A stretch of DNA of 64,000 nucleotides from Echinometra lucunter (GCA_029962745.1 CM057154.1:17535337-17599336); one strand, 5' to 3'. Shown: positions 47,766 to 59,145, counted from the stretch's first letter. A program made the numbers and translations. Notes: generated by a model from the sequence alone, not told the origin.

Positions 47766-48665
47766 TTACAGTATAATACGAGTCGTTTTTGGTCTTTGTC
47801 TGAATATCTGCTTGATTATCAAAACAGACCATTATAAGAAGTATGTTAATTTCAGAGCAAAATTTTCGACATTAAAACCGTAAGTCGTAATCTACCCAGA
47901 CTCCAAATATTTTTTTGAAGTGCACAATTTCAAGCAAGCATTAGACTTGATGATATTCTGTTAATTTCAAAATCATGCCTCAACCAAGGTACGTGCATGG
48001 AATTAATGCCACTGACTAATAAGAGTTGAGAAAAAACAATGAAATTTGAATTGATCTCGGATCGATGACAACAAAGTAAGAAAGAAAGAGACCAAGAAAG
48101 TAAGAAAGAGAAAGAGAAAGAGAAAAACAAAAGAAGGAAAAAGAGAAAGAAAGAAAGAAAGAAAGAAAGAAAAAAAGAAAAAGGCAAACAAGCAAATGAC
48201 TCAACACAAACAAAACAAAACAAAGCAAAACAAAAAGGTTTAGATCTTTGACCGTGAGCCTCTGCTGTGAGCATGTGATTGTCGCCCTCTATTGTTGAAC
48301 TTTATATTTCACGAATGATCTAATTTACATACAGACGACAACAAGAAGCTCATAACGTCATCTCGAAGATCTGTTACAAGCTTGTTTCTGAACTGAATTT
48401 GGGGTTTTTTGTGCGAATGTCGAGAAAACTAAAGCATGGTTCGATGAGAAATATTGCAAAGAGTGCCTTTCCCGGTTTAGAAGCCTCAAGTGGCTGTAAA
48501 CAAGGCGTGTGCACTCTAATCGACGACAGACAACAACGGTACGAGCTCTCGCGCTCTGTTGTGTTAACTTGGGAGACAACGGAAAACAGCTGAGCCAGGA
48601 ACACAGCAGCACTACTGACTGGTGTCAAGTTGAGGGTCAGGTAGCTGGACACGGAATCTTACACA

Positions 48666-48733
48666 ATGTCGTACGTCGAAGGTGCCAGACGAATTCCGCG
48701 CGGAGGCAAGACAGTCAGGCCACAGCCCGTTAG
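48666..48733 (+). CDS. BCAS3: BCAS3 coding exon 1, copy 2
   Basis: ATG at 48666; 22 codons plus AG, then donor GTTTGT at 48734. Joined to exon 2 it gives 'VRPQPV-S-DKSYM', matching human 'VRPQAVTEQSYM'. BCAS3 is a WD40-type beta-propeller protein that binds PI3P, associates with PHAF1 at forming autophagosomes, and is linked to cytoskeleton and Cdc42 control. With the intact exons downstream, this is the better candidate for the functional first exon. Confidence 0.85.
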
Positions 48734-49117
48734 GTTTGTCTTTGTCAACAAAATGAAAACGTTTTGCTTTGTACTCACACCTTTGATGTTGTTGGTCATG
48801 GCCTCGGGAGTCTCGGGAAGGGGGGGGGGGGGGGGGGGTGCGCGCTGGATAACTACACGTCTGCAGTGACACTGTCAAGTCTTGCCAGGAGTAGACTAAC
48901 TTAGTCTAACTTTTGTTAACATTTTGCAATCATTCAATTAGTAATTAGTCTATGGTCTCTTTTGATGTTAATATTTATGTGGTTGCAATACTGCTTGACT
49001 TTGTAATTTTATAAATTATTTTTTTTCGTAGGGGTAGAGTCTAGATCTAACGTTAGTTTACACGTACATGTATAGATCTATCCCTACCCTTATCAAATTT
49101 CTCCTTAATTATTTATT

Positions 49118-49551
49118 TAGTGTAAACATGGAATATTTCGTGGTGTGGATATTTTCACACATGAATACAGTTGACCTAACTGTTCGCGAAAATAAAAATT
49201 GCGTGATTGTGTTCAATTCAACTCGGCTAAACACAAAAAATTACACTATGAACATGGCGGACAAAGAAAGCGGACAAAATAAACAACCTCTCATTCTACC
49301 CTTCACAATGGTTCTGGTAGTCAAAAGAACATCCCTTCACTGCTATTATGTTTAATCATGTAGTTCCAGCTGAATATGCACGTGACACCTGTTCCACATA
49401 TTTTAGACAATAGCAGTGAAGGGATGTTCTTTTGACTGCCAGAACTATTGTGAAGAGTAGAATGAGGGGTTGTTTATTTTGTCCGCTTTCTTTGTCCGTC
49501 ATGTCCATAGTGTTAATTGTGCAAAAATTGCTACTTTTACAAATTACAGTG
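49118..49551. mobile_element. TACTGTAA-ended MITE member A with nested CACTATG MITE
   Basis: Same element as 36989-37144 but split by the 269-bp insertion at 49244-49512. Confidence 0.6.
49244..49512. mobile_element. CACTATG foldback MITE, copy 2 (269 bp)
   Basis: Same length and nearly same sequence as 25882-26150, flanked by TTA on both sides (49241-49243, 49513-49515). The empty allele at 37113-37115 has TTA once, proving a precise insertion with 3-bp duplication. Confidence 0.93.
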
Positions 49552-50921
49552 TCAGTAGTGAGTAGATTGAACAGAAAGCAGTTTTCACAAGATTATTTGC
49601 CTTCCTTCTGCTTGCAGGAGCGATAGCATGGTGTTGATTCCTTGAAAATTTCGGTGCAAATGTCATTATAATTGTCAGTTGAAAATGTAGTAGACCTGAG
49701 ATAGCACATCTCATCATTTCACATTCCAACTACATGTATGGTATGTACATGTATTCTAAATTGGATAAGGATGGTGTAGGGAGCTAGGCCTGAGGAGGTA
49801 ACTGTATAAACATTGCAGAATGAAAAACGGATTAGAAAAGATTAATGAAGATTAATGAAGGTTGAAAAAGTTCATGCCATGTATTTGCTTAATATCATTT
49901 TGAGTAGCCTTACAAGATTCCTCGAAACTAGCTATACACAGCACTGTCACGACGTGACAACGCTGTACAAGCGGGCGTAGGCAAATCTTGCAAATTCACG
50001 ACAAAAAGTGTGACTACATCGCGTATGTGATGAAGCTGAATTCTCTCAGCTACATAAGTGACATTATCTTAAAATTGAATATTTGATTGATGATTATTTA
50101 CTTCCTATGTTTAATTTGAAAACTTACAACTTACTAAGAAACCATGATTTATTGCTTCATATGCATGCGGAAATTCCGTTCTCTCTAACCGGAAGTTTGA
50201 CCTCTCGTACATAAAGTCTGTGTATGCAAAGCTCAATTACCTAACAGGATACGGTACCGAACAGGTTCGCAAAGATTTTGTGTGTGTCAGTCTGGCTACC
50301 ACTAAACGGGTGACAGTTGTTGAGTGGTCATTATCTTACACCAGTTGAATTTCTAACTTCTTTTGCCCTAGACCCAAAACTATAAATACATGTAATCCCA
50401 AGGCTTATCCTAACCTGTATAGGTAAACATGCAATCCCAACTCCAAGTCTAATGAAATGACAATCTCAAATGAAAGTAAAGCTTGGAGAAAACGATGCAG
50501 AAGGCTTCATTTGATCTTCTCTTTGTAACCCATAAGATCCTGAAGATTCTCTCGGTGTAACCCTGATGGTAACTACAAAGTCTCACAAGATGTTGTTCAT
50601 TCAGAATTATATGAATTGTCAACAGAGGGAAGAGATGCAAAATGTGATTGTGCTTGCACTTACTTATTTTTGTCAAAGTAGGTGAAGTGACAATTGCAAA
50701 TCTTGTTTCTTCAAAGTTTCCAATCAATGCTGTACACTGTATATTCATGAGGGTCGAACTACTGCTTTATACCTTTACATTTAGAATGGGGGGGGGGGGG
50801 GGAGAAGAGAAGATAAATGTTCCATTATAAGAGCAAGAAATAAAAGCTCAGCATTTTTTGATGTACATGTAAGCAGATCTGCCCCCAAATCTATTTTTCT
50901 TTGTCATTTTTTTTTTCACAG

Positions 50922-51037
50922 TGATAAGTCGTACATGGCATCAGTGGTTGACTTCTTCCATGATGCCTATGCAGGATCAGCCCCTGTAGAGAACGACAAG
51001 ATCATCTGGGTGAAATTTGAGAAGCCAGATGTCACAG
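50922..51037 (+). CDS. BCAS3: BCAS3 coding exon 2 (intact copy)
   Basis: 116 bp between acceptor CACAG and donor GTGAGT. Encodes 'DKSYMASVVDFFHDAYAG' and 'DKIIWVKFEKPDV', aligning with human 'QSYMESVVTFL', 'EKIVWVRFENADL'. This is the first strand region of the beta-propeller. The phases (1 base in, 1 base out) fit exons 1 and 3 exactly. Confidence 0.95.
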
Positions 51038-52062
51038 GTGAGTAGATATTGAATTCGATTTGAACAACAGGTGCTACGTGTATATCTAGATGTTCAGATG
51101 TCTTGATAATAATGGTTGGTAATATAGGGAGCCAAATTTGACAAGTGGCTGAAGAGCAAAGGATCAGCTTGAAAAAATGTCATGTAAAATGGCTCAGCAG
51201 TTATTGTGCACTCATTGAATGAATAGAATCATTACAGACAACAAAGAATTGAAAGGAAGTGGTTTGCTTTCTTTCTTTGTTTTTGTATTCGTTGTGGTTT
51301 TGGGAGGAGCTGCAGTCTCATGCCACTCATGAGTAATAATGATTAAAATAAACTGTATGAAGGAGGTGTGTCTTGTATGCACATTTAGATTCTATCAATG
51401 TGCAGTGATGCAATCCAATGCGCTTCATTAATTAGAGTAGCTAATTTAGATTAATTTTTGAAATCAAAGGATACTGTTGCAAGGATTTTTATTGTCCAAT
51501 TTCCATTCCATATGACCCTAAGTCTGGTGACTTACCTACTAGAAGAAAACACTTTTGTATACTTATAGGCCACTTCTTATCAAGCAACCCCCCCCCCCCT
51601 CTATAAAATTCCAGAATTTCAGGAAAAAATCCTTATATGGTGTTACAGCCTTGATGTGTATTAAATTAAAATGTTATGCTGTACAGTAATTTCACTAATT
51701 TATGTTAGCAGTTTTTGAGAGGCCAATTTGTGTATGATAACTATTTGACCTGCAGTGAGAGAAGTACTTCTATGTTTTCATAATATTGCTTTGTCATGAT
51801 TCTTTTATGGGACTGAACTTTGATTCATTTTCCAGTCTACAGATGAAAATGGTCAAAACATTGTAGTTAGAGAAGTCATATGATCTTGAAATCATAACCA
51901 CAACTGCATGTATTGTACTCCCACATACCTACAGTATTTGATTTTACAGTTGCCATAACATATACATGTAATGTCAAAGGTATGTCAAAATAAAACTATT
52001 TGTATCATCCAAAGCAGCAATCTGACAAGATTATTTTTTTGAGGTGTACAATACTTGTGATT

Positions 52063-52093
<31 letters not shown>

Positions 52094-52578
52094 CCTTAAC
52101 ATTGTAGTTATTCCAGAGGACACATTTTCTTTGGAGTATGTGTGTGTAGAGTCTAGAGCAATTGTTTGCAGACATGAGTATTAGCAAAAATTATCTTTGA
52201 GAGGATTAAAATCTGGATGTATTCATTCAACAAGAAGAGAGTTGTTTTGTGCGACAAGACATACACCATACCCAAATAATGATGTGAAGTGTGAATGAAT
52301 GAAAGCATTGCTGAATTCAGTGTTAGCAATAACTTGTATACATATGCAAAATTTAATGTAGAGAGATTGATAAAATATTGCTTGTTAATCTTTATAAAGA
52401 AGAAAAAGAAGAAGAAGAAGAAGAAGAAGGAAAAAAAAAAAAAACCCAACTGATCAACATCTTTACTGGTAATTTAATAAAGGTGTATCATTATTATTGA
52501 CCTACTTTATATTGTTTTGTCATTATATAGGCCGAGAATGTTCCTTAAACCAGTAAAATTATATGTAAAGTCATGGAG

Positions 52579-53178
52579 TACTGTAATCGTGGAGTACTAG
52601 TATTTCGCGGTGTGGAAATTTTCGCAAATTTCGCGCGGCCCGACACTTGCGCCAAAATACATGTAAAATTGCACAAAATATTTCGTATATTATGCATGTG
52701 AATACAGTTATCCTATCTGTCCACAAAAATTTAAAATGCGCAATTGGCCTTGGGTTTAACACGGCCGAGCGCAGAAAATTTATAACGTGAAAATCAGGGT
52801 TCTCACTAGAAAAAAATCCACACATGGTTCCCACTCTGCGCAAAGCATGGAAGTTTTGGAACTTTTGCGGAATAACACCTAAAGTTAGGTGTGGTGGCAG
52901 TATATGATATAGTAAAAGGAAAATGCTTCTTGGTAAGCAGGAGTTGCCTACTAATGGCATAAAAGTAAAAATATATTGCCAAAAAGCAAAACAATCTGTG
53001 ACATTTATCATTATTGTTAGGAATATATACTCCAATATTTTTTTACCCTTGTTGCCACGCAAGATGCAACAATTTCACACGTGGTTCTTCCTTGTTTGAA
53101 ACCCTTCACGCATAGTATTGGAACCTTGGGTGTTATGTACTGGCGAGAACCATGGCGAAAATGTCCATTTTTGCAGTA
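52579..53178. mobile_element. TACTGTAA-ended MITE member B with nested hAT-like insertion
   Basis: Counterpart of 40372-40579, interrupted by the 360-bp element at 52795-53154. Confidence 0.65.
52795..53154. mobile_element. hAT-like non-autonomous element, 360 bp
   Basis: The ends CAGGGTTCTCACTAG and CTGGCGAGAACCATG are imperfect inverses. Flanked by an 8-bp duplication gtgaaaat (52787-52794) / gcgaaaat (53155-53162) with one change. Copy 1 shows the single pre-insertion site at 40557-40564. An 8-bp duplication and CAGGG end are hAT hallmarks. No transposase frame. Confidence 0.88.
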
Positions 53179-53602
53179 TTTTGTACCCCTCTACCCACCC
53201 CCCCCCCCCCCCTCCCCACCTGCCAAGACTGAAGCACTGAAGAACACTTTGTCTTTTTCAAATCCTTCCAAGGTACATCTATATAAGGAAATAAATACAT
53301 CTGGTTTTCTGTTCTTTAATTTGTTGCTGTTGTGTTTTTTTTTTTGATGAAAAGTACTCTCAGTACATTGCTTATTTCTTATTGTAGGGATGGAGTTGAT
53401 TCCAGTTTATGATTTTTGTCACACAGTATAGTTCTCGATGAACCAACTTAAACTGTATGTAGAACTCACTTGCAAGTACTTGGTAAATACACGTATCTGA
53501 CTTATTTTTTTCAAATAGTAGCACCACTCAAGGCCCATTTCATGGCTGAATTTGAAAAAAGCAGTATTAAAAAAGTTGTAAACATCTTCCATCTCTTTGC
53601 AG

Positions 53603-53691
53603 ATTATATGAACCACTCACAAGAGGCACCGGAATGTCCGTTGTTTCTTGTCATTGGCTACACTAATGGTGTACAGATATGGAGCATTTTG
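53603..53691 (+). CDS. BCAS3: BCAS3 coding exon 3
   Basis: 89 bp after acceptor TTTGCAG, ending at donor GTGAGT. Encodes 'DYMNHSQEAPECPLFLVIGY' then 'TNGVQIWSIL', the propeller blade that in human reads 'PPLLIMIGYSDGMQVWSI'. Outside the duplicated segment and present once. Confidence 0.95.
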
Positions 53692-53860
53692 GTGAGTACA
53701 GAAAGTGAATAGCGGATTGGGGTTCAACACGTACTTAATTTTTATGGGTTTTGCACTGATTTGGAGAGGGGGGTCCATATGTATGGGTCCCATGTTAGTT
53801 TTTGGATTTTGGGGGATTTTGTAGGAAAAATTGAGGGGTACATACATGTAGGTCGTCCCG

Positions 53861-54147
53861 GGGGGTGTTTCATAAAGCTGTTCATAAAGTTACGAATGAC
53901 TTGAATATTAAGTGCCAAATGTGATGATGTTTTAACAAAGTGTGACTGCATTTCCCATAGTCTCAATTAAATTGTGGCAAAAAAAAAATACAATTTGCAA
54001 TAAAGATTTTAAACAAAAATTCTAATTTTCATATTTCATCTTTAGCGGATGCAATTTATAATGTTAAAGCAACCCAATTTGCTTGCCATATTCAAATCGT
54101 TCGTAAAGTCATTCGTAACTTTATGGAAAACTTTATGGAACACCCCC
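53861..54147. mobile_element. MITE with GGGGGTGTTTCATAAAGCTG termini, copy 2
   Basis: Same family as 23154-23496. The right end has a small internal duplication of the TTTATGGAA word. Confidence 0.85.
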
Positions 54148-55124
54148 TGGATGCCTGTGTGTGTTAACTTAATTCAAGAGAATTCTTGAAGAAAAATATT
54201 GGTATTCAACTTCTCATTCAAACTCCTAATATGCATGTTCTTGTTTGAGTATTTCTGTGTTTATTGGATAGAACTGATTAATCATTTATCTAATAATTTG
54301 TAGCTCAATATGCCATACAAATTGAAATTTTGTCACACAACTTGGTAAAATGACAGAAAGTGTATTTGAGTGATTGGTGCACTACAAGTGATCCTGTCTT
54401 TAAACCATTTACGTGTATGAGAAAGCAAAAAACCTACAGGGTTATTACACATTTTAGGTCTACGGGTATTATGTATTTAAGATCTGTTGTAGTCTTGTAC
54501 AGAACATTCCCCACTCTCGGTCTTATGCGATGTAGCTCAGCTATACACAGTGGACAGCCTATAAAAGTTACAGTGGATACCCTGGAAATTTGTGTTTATG
54601 AGGAGGGGATAATAATTTTACATGTAGGCCTGCTGTGTAACATAAGTGGCAAGTACATTAAATTCAGCTTCCGTAAATATATATATACATGTATATATAT
54701 TTTTTTTTTGGGGGGGGGAGGGGTTATGTGTGACTATGACACATACAACAGTCCCGTCAGTAGAAGTTGGACATGGATTGAGCCATAGTGCGTCTACATG
54801 TATATAGGCTTTCATTTTAATGACTACTGACAACAAATGCCAGTAAATTGATCTTGGGTATCATACTGCACAGTTGAATACATAGAAACCTACAGCAAGG
54901 ATCTAGATAAAACAAACTGCCCCCACCCCCTCAGAAAAAAGGAGAATTACGTGAATAATTAACATATATGTACATGTAATGTAATATAATATGTGATCTT
55001 TATATTTTTCCATGGAGAAGTATCATCATCATCATTCATGTTGACTAAATATTTTTATGTTCAAGTAAATGCATAATTTCTTAATTTTATGTGAATGTAC
55101 AGTATATTATGCTCCTTGTACATG

Positions 55125-55196
55125 GCCGGCCATCAGCCTATATTGAGTGCCATGAGCGTCAGGACCTGGCGGATACCGGCGCTATATAAGCATCGA

Positions 55197-55230
<34 letters not shown>
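55125..55230 (+). mobile_element. LINE 3'-tail fragment
   Basis: 'GGCGCTATATAAGCATCGAT' followed by (ATT)n, the typical 3' end of CR1/L2-like elements. Compare 39440-39470. Confidence 0.6.
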
Positions 55231-55231
<1 letters not shown>

Positions 55232-56336
55232 GTACTAAGTAATATCAATTTATCCATTTACCGGTACCAGTAGTGGTTTTTCCTGAATTCATGTTTACAT
55301 CATGTGCCTGTACATTTTGAGCCAGGAAGGTGTAAGCATATTGTTTAACCCAGAATTAATACCCTAAGACCTCTTTTAGCAGGTATCCTGTGTCAGACCC
55401 CCTGTATTATGCAATACTGTAGTTCATACAATTTGCATAATACCCTGACTGGGCACATGAATACATGCATGTACATGTAGCTTATTCTTCATGATTGTCC
55501 TTGTATGTGGACCACTCTTTCTTTTATTGTAATAACTCCCATCTTTCCTTAAAATCATAGTACTTATCTCTCTATGTTTCTTGAGACATGGGGGAGGGAG
55601 GAGAATCTAGTATTAGCCCATGAAGGGTAACACAATAGCACAAACAGCAGCATTGAGTTTTTGTATACTCCAGTGAGTATTGTAAACGTACATACTCGGA
55701 CATGTACTCATGCTTGTAAATTAGCTCCACATATCTTCTAATCCTGGTTCTATCGTGCTCTAAGTACTATATTAAAAGGGGGAAAAAATGAGCATATAGT
55801 GTATACAGTCTACATTTAGCCACATAACTATAGCACACTATAGCAAACAGGATTTTGTTTCGATATGCTCCAGTGAGCACAATTGTAAACATGACCTGGA
55901 TTGTGCACAGTTTGTAAGTTATTGTTATTGCACAATCTGTTGTAGTGCTACGTGTGCTGTTCAAAGTTCATTTCCTTGTTCACAGCATTTAGGCTGATGT
56001 TGTGTATTTGCAGTATGATGGTTCATTTAAAAAAAACAAAAATTCGCATCCAGTTTGTAACAGAATCTAGTAAATGTTTTCAGTATAATTTAAGTAGTAT
56101 TGTCCCAACATATATTTTGAAAAAAGATACACAATTACTTGGTATTAGTATGTAAATTACTTAATATTTTTATACCATTTGAGCCTGAAACTGATTGCTA
56201 CGGGAATGTACAGTATAATTTGTATTGTTCATGGGTAAGATAGAGAAATCTATCACATGAACTTCTCAGTACTCCTAAAATTTTTAACACTAGTACTAGC
56301 AGCAGGTCATTAAACTTGCACTTTTTTGCAAAACGA

Positions 56337-56510
56337 CCTGATATTGAAACAAATGAATTTAAGCATGGCAGAGCAAACTCAATACTCTGAGTCTGAATTA
56401 CATTTATGTTGTGTAGGTTCTAAACCTACTGATATTGAAACAAACAAATAAGCGTGGCATATTAAACTCAATACTCTGAAATACATTTACATTGTGTAGG
56501 TTCTAAATCC
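56337..56510. repeat. Two-unit tandem repeat (about 85-92 bp)
   Basis: 'CTGATATTGAAACAAA...AACTCAATACTCTGA...TTGTGTAGGTTCTAAA' occurs twice in a row, directly before the 79-bp array. Confidence 0.8.
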
Positions 56511-56984
56511 ATTGATGCTCTTGTGATCCATGTATATGTATGGAACACTGTTTATGGTCTTGTACATGGATCAACTCAACATTCTGTCCATTGATGCTCT
56601 TGTGATCCATGTATATGTATGGAACACTGTTTATGGTCTTGTACGTGGATCAACTCAACATTCTGTCCGTTGATGCTCTTGTGATCCATGTATATGTATG
56701 GAACACTGTTTATGGTCTTGTACGTGGATCAACTCAACATTCAGTCCATTGATGCTCTTGTGATCCATGTATATGTATGGAACACTGTTTATGGTCTTGT
56801 ACGTGGATCAACTCAACATTCAACCCATTGATGCTCTTGTGATCCATGTATATGTATGGAACACTGTTTATGGTCTTGTACGTGGATCAACTCAACATTC
56901 AGTTCATTGATGCTCTTGTGATCCATGTATATGTATGGAACACTGTTTATGGTCTTGTACATGGATCAACTCAACATTCAGTTC
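56511..56984. repeat. 79-bp minisatellite, six units, each with a stem-loop
   Basis: Units start at 56511, 56590, 56669, 56748, 56827 and 56906, an exact 79-bp period. Units differ by only a few bases. Each contains TGATCCATGTA and its inverse TAC(A/G)TGGATCA. The variable base keeps pairing as A-U or G-U in RNA, so each unit can fold. Confidence 0.95.
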
Positions 56985-57289
56985 AATACCAGGTGGTGAT
57001 TTTGCATTGATACATTCCTCTAAAAGTAATTTCATGGACTTATGAAATGTATTGAAAAGTAGACTGAAAGAAGAAGAAGAAATTGAAGAATACAACATAT
57101 ACTTAGATTCTGTAACCCTAACACACTTCTGCATTTTTCCTCTTGATTCTTTGTATTTGTTCTGGTTTCTATTTGTTTTTTTGTTTTGATTTTTACATTC
57201 TATTACATGTACATGTATAGTTGCAATCATTTACTGTGTTTACCAGTATCTATAGGATTATTGCCTCGACAGAACACGAGGTTCTTTTG

Positions 57290-57437
57290 CAATTAATCTT
57301 AATAAATTCCACTTCTGAGCTTACATGTACTCCTCTATTTCAAATACATTTTAATATGTCTTTGGCCATTTTATTGTATATTGTAAATTTTCTATACAAG
57401 TATTTGTATCCATGTATTAAATAAATTTGAACTTGAA
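57290..57437 (+). mobile_element. Possible LINE 3' end (TTGAAC tail)
   Basis: Ends AATAAATTTGAACTTGAACT, the same tail word as the minus-strand elements at 9649 and 47458. Upstream sequence is AT-rich and not clearly matched. Confidence 0.35.
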
Positions 57438-58442
57438 CTAGATAGATATGAATTACAAAATGGTCATTCTTTGTGAAGGTAGAATGTCTTTCATGAGCCC
57501 CAGCTTTGTAGCCCATGACATTTTTTTTATTTCACAATTTTTCAATTAATTTTTATTTTGCTACCATTGCTCAAGAAAGTAGACCTACATGTACATGTAC
57601 AAAACAGGCACAAAGTGCTGTGGTAAATTTGTGATGAATTAGCAGCCATCTGTTTTCACTATTCCTTTACTTGAGGGGGAAAATTTTGTCAGCAAGACTC
57701 AGCATGTAGATGAATTTCTCTGGAACAGATGGCAGTTTAACTTAGGAAGAAAAATAATAACAGCATCAGTCTTGCCAAAAAAACCCTGTTGAATTTTGTT
57801 TTCAGGGCAGTGCACTGAGTGGGCTGATGCCATATTTTGAGGTTTCAGTTGGAAAACTGTCAGGGCTGTCATTACGTGGAGTCTGCATATACATAATTTG
57901 CTGATTCCATTTTAGTTCTATTATCTATCACTGTCCCACCATGGTCCCATGGAATGACCTCTATCTCATAATTAGCTTTTCCACAGATTTTCTCTCAAAC
58001 TTTATAAACTCTCTCTCATAAAACATAACCATTTATTCTGTGGTTTATGGAGTATGAAGAAAATCAAGTATAGCATGAAAAATGCATTCCCAGAACCAAA
58101 CTCATACATTTTCAGTTTTGCACATTTTTTTTTTTTTTCAAGTGTGCATTGACTAGTTTACTTACAAGTTGCTTTTAAATTCAGATACATGTAGAGTGTG
58201 TTCAAACTTGCGGTATATTGAAACATATTTTGAATGTACACTGTAATGTTACATGGAACCACTTACAATATGTGTACTGAGTATATACATGTAGGCCCAA
58301 TAATGATGATGATAATAATAATGATAAATAGTAATAACTGGGCTTTATTTATCTAGGGTTGTCACATCAGTATTACTACTGCTGTTCCTGTCGGCCTTGC
58401 AATTATTATTACCCCAGCAAGCAATGCCAGGTACTCATTTAA

Positions 58443-59006
58443 AGGCAAAGTCCACCCCAGAAGTTACTCTGTTTCAATAAAAGGAGTTAAATTTGAACAG
58501 CATTTTAAAAAAGAAATGAGCAAAATCGGTCAAAGAATAAGAAAATTACACTCATTTACATTTTCTAGTAAATTATTGTCAGCTCTGCAAATTGGCAACA
58601 CTGATGACATCATATGTGAGCAGCTCTCCATTCACTTTGTATATGAAATTTCACATTTTCTCAATTTTCTTGGAAGTTGCACATTTTCTAACCGCCATAC
58701 ATGTAGTCAATGTATGTTCAGAAGAATTGCTTTTTACATAACATACTTTGACTATGGGGTGAGAAAATGTGTAACTTCCAAGAAAATTGAGAAAATGTGA
58801 AATTTCATGTACAAAGTGAATGGAGAGCTGCTTGCACATAATATCTTCAGTGTTGCCAATTTGCAGAGCCGAGAGTAATTTATTAGAAAATGTAAACGAG
58901 TGTAATTTTCTTATTCTTTGACCGATTTTGCTCAATTTTTTAAAATGCTGTTCAAATTTAACTCCTTTTATTTAAACAGTGAAACTTCTGGGATGGACTT
59001 CCCCTT
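58443..59006. mobile_element. Foldback MITE with TTAA left flank, copy 2 (564 bp)
   Basis: Relative of 26924-27354 with a longer fold. Both strands give frames beginning 'MSKIGQRIRKLHSFTFS', which shows the near-perfect symmetry of the arms. TTAA at 58439-58442; the right flank is eroded and adjoins a SINE. Confidence 0.85.
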
Positions 59007-59145
59007 CGATAAACCTGGGTCGATAGGCACACATGTGAGCAAAACACTTTGTCCAAGGATGTAAGAATGGGTAAAGATCGCACCCAGGAGTCAGGACCTC
59101 TATTATGAGAGGCAAGAGCTTTGACCACGATACCACAATGCTTCC
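59007..59145 (-). mobile_element. tRNA-derived SINE, minus strand
   Basis: On minus, 'TGGTATCGTGGTCAAAGC' (A-box region), 'TCTTGCCTCTCATAATAGAG' (anticodon-arm-like) and 'CTGGGTGCGATC' (B-box) occur in order, then a body ending 'CTATCGACCCAGG'. Arms are imperfect and the 3' stem is absent, so a SINE rather than a tRNA gene. Confidence 0.6.

Larger units (their letters stand above)
48734..50921 (+). other. BCAS3 intron 1 (copy 2)
   Basis: Donor GTTTGT, acceptor TTTTTTCACAG. Contains a G-run (48820-48838), the TACTGTAA MITE with nested CACTATG MITE, and otherwise AT-rich DNA collinear with copy 1. Confidence 0.8.
45031..53249 (+). repeat. Duplicated segment, copy 2 (BCAS3 5' region)
   Basis: Counterpart of 33019-40645. 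It contains intact BCAS3 exons 1 and 2 and continues beyond the end of homology into unique sequence with exons 3 and 4. Private insertions: LINE fragment (47458-47765), CACTATG MITE (49244-49512) and hAT-like element (52795-53154). Confidence 0.93.
51038..53602 (+). other. BCAS3 intron 2 (copy 2)
   Basis: Donor GTGAGT, acceptor CTTTGCAG. It contains a poly-A run (52063-52088), an (AAG)n tract (52396-52430), a TACTGTAA MITE with nested hAT-like element, and crosses the end of the duplicated segment at 53249. Confidence 0.85.

Noticed and set aside
52571..53062. 163-residue minus-strand frame
   Set aside because: Lies across the hAT-like insertion and its host MITE; no transposase motif.
54360..54836. 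142-residue plus-strand frame in BCAS3 intron 3
   Set aside because: No family motif or splice signals, ends in a G-run; likely chance.
56511..56984. CRISPR-like array of regular repeats
   Set aside because: The whole 79-bp unit is repeated without variable spacers, inside an animal intron: a minisatellite.
58516..58935. Frames beginning MSKIGQRIRKLH on both strands
   Set aside because: Same sequence from both arms of a non-coding foldback MITE.
59080..59145. Possible tRNA gene on minus
   Set aside because: Boxes recognisable but arms imperfect and followed by a SINE-like body.
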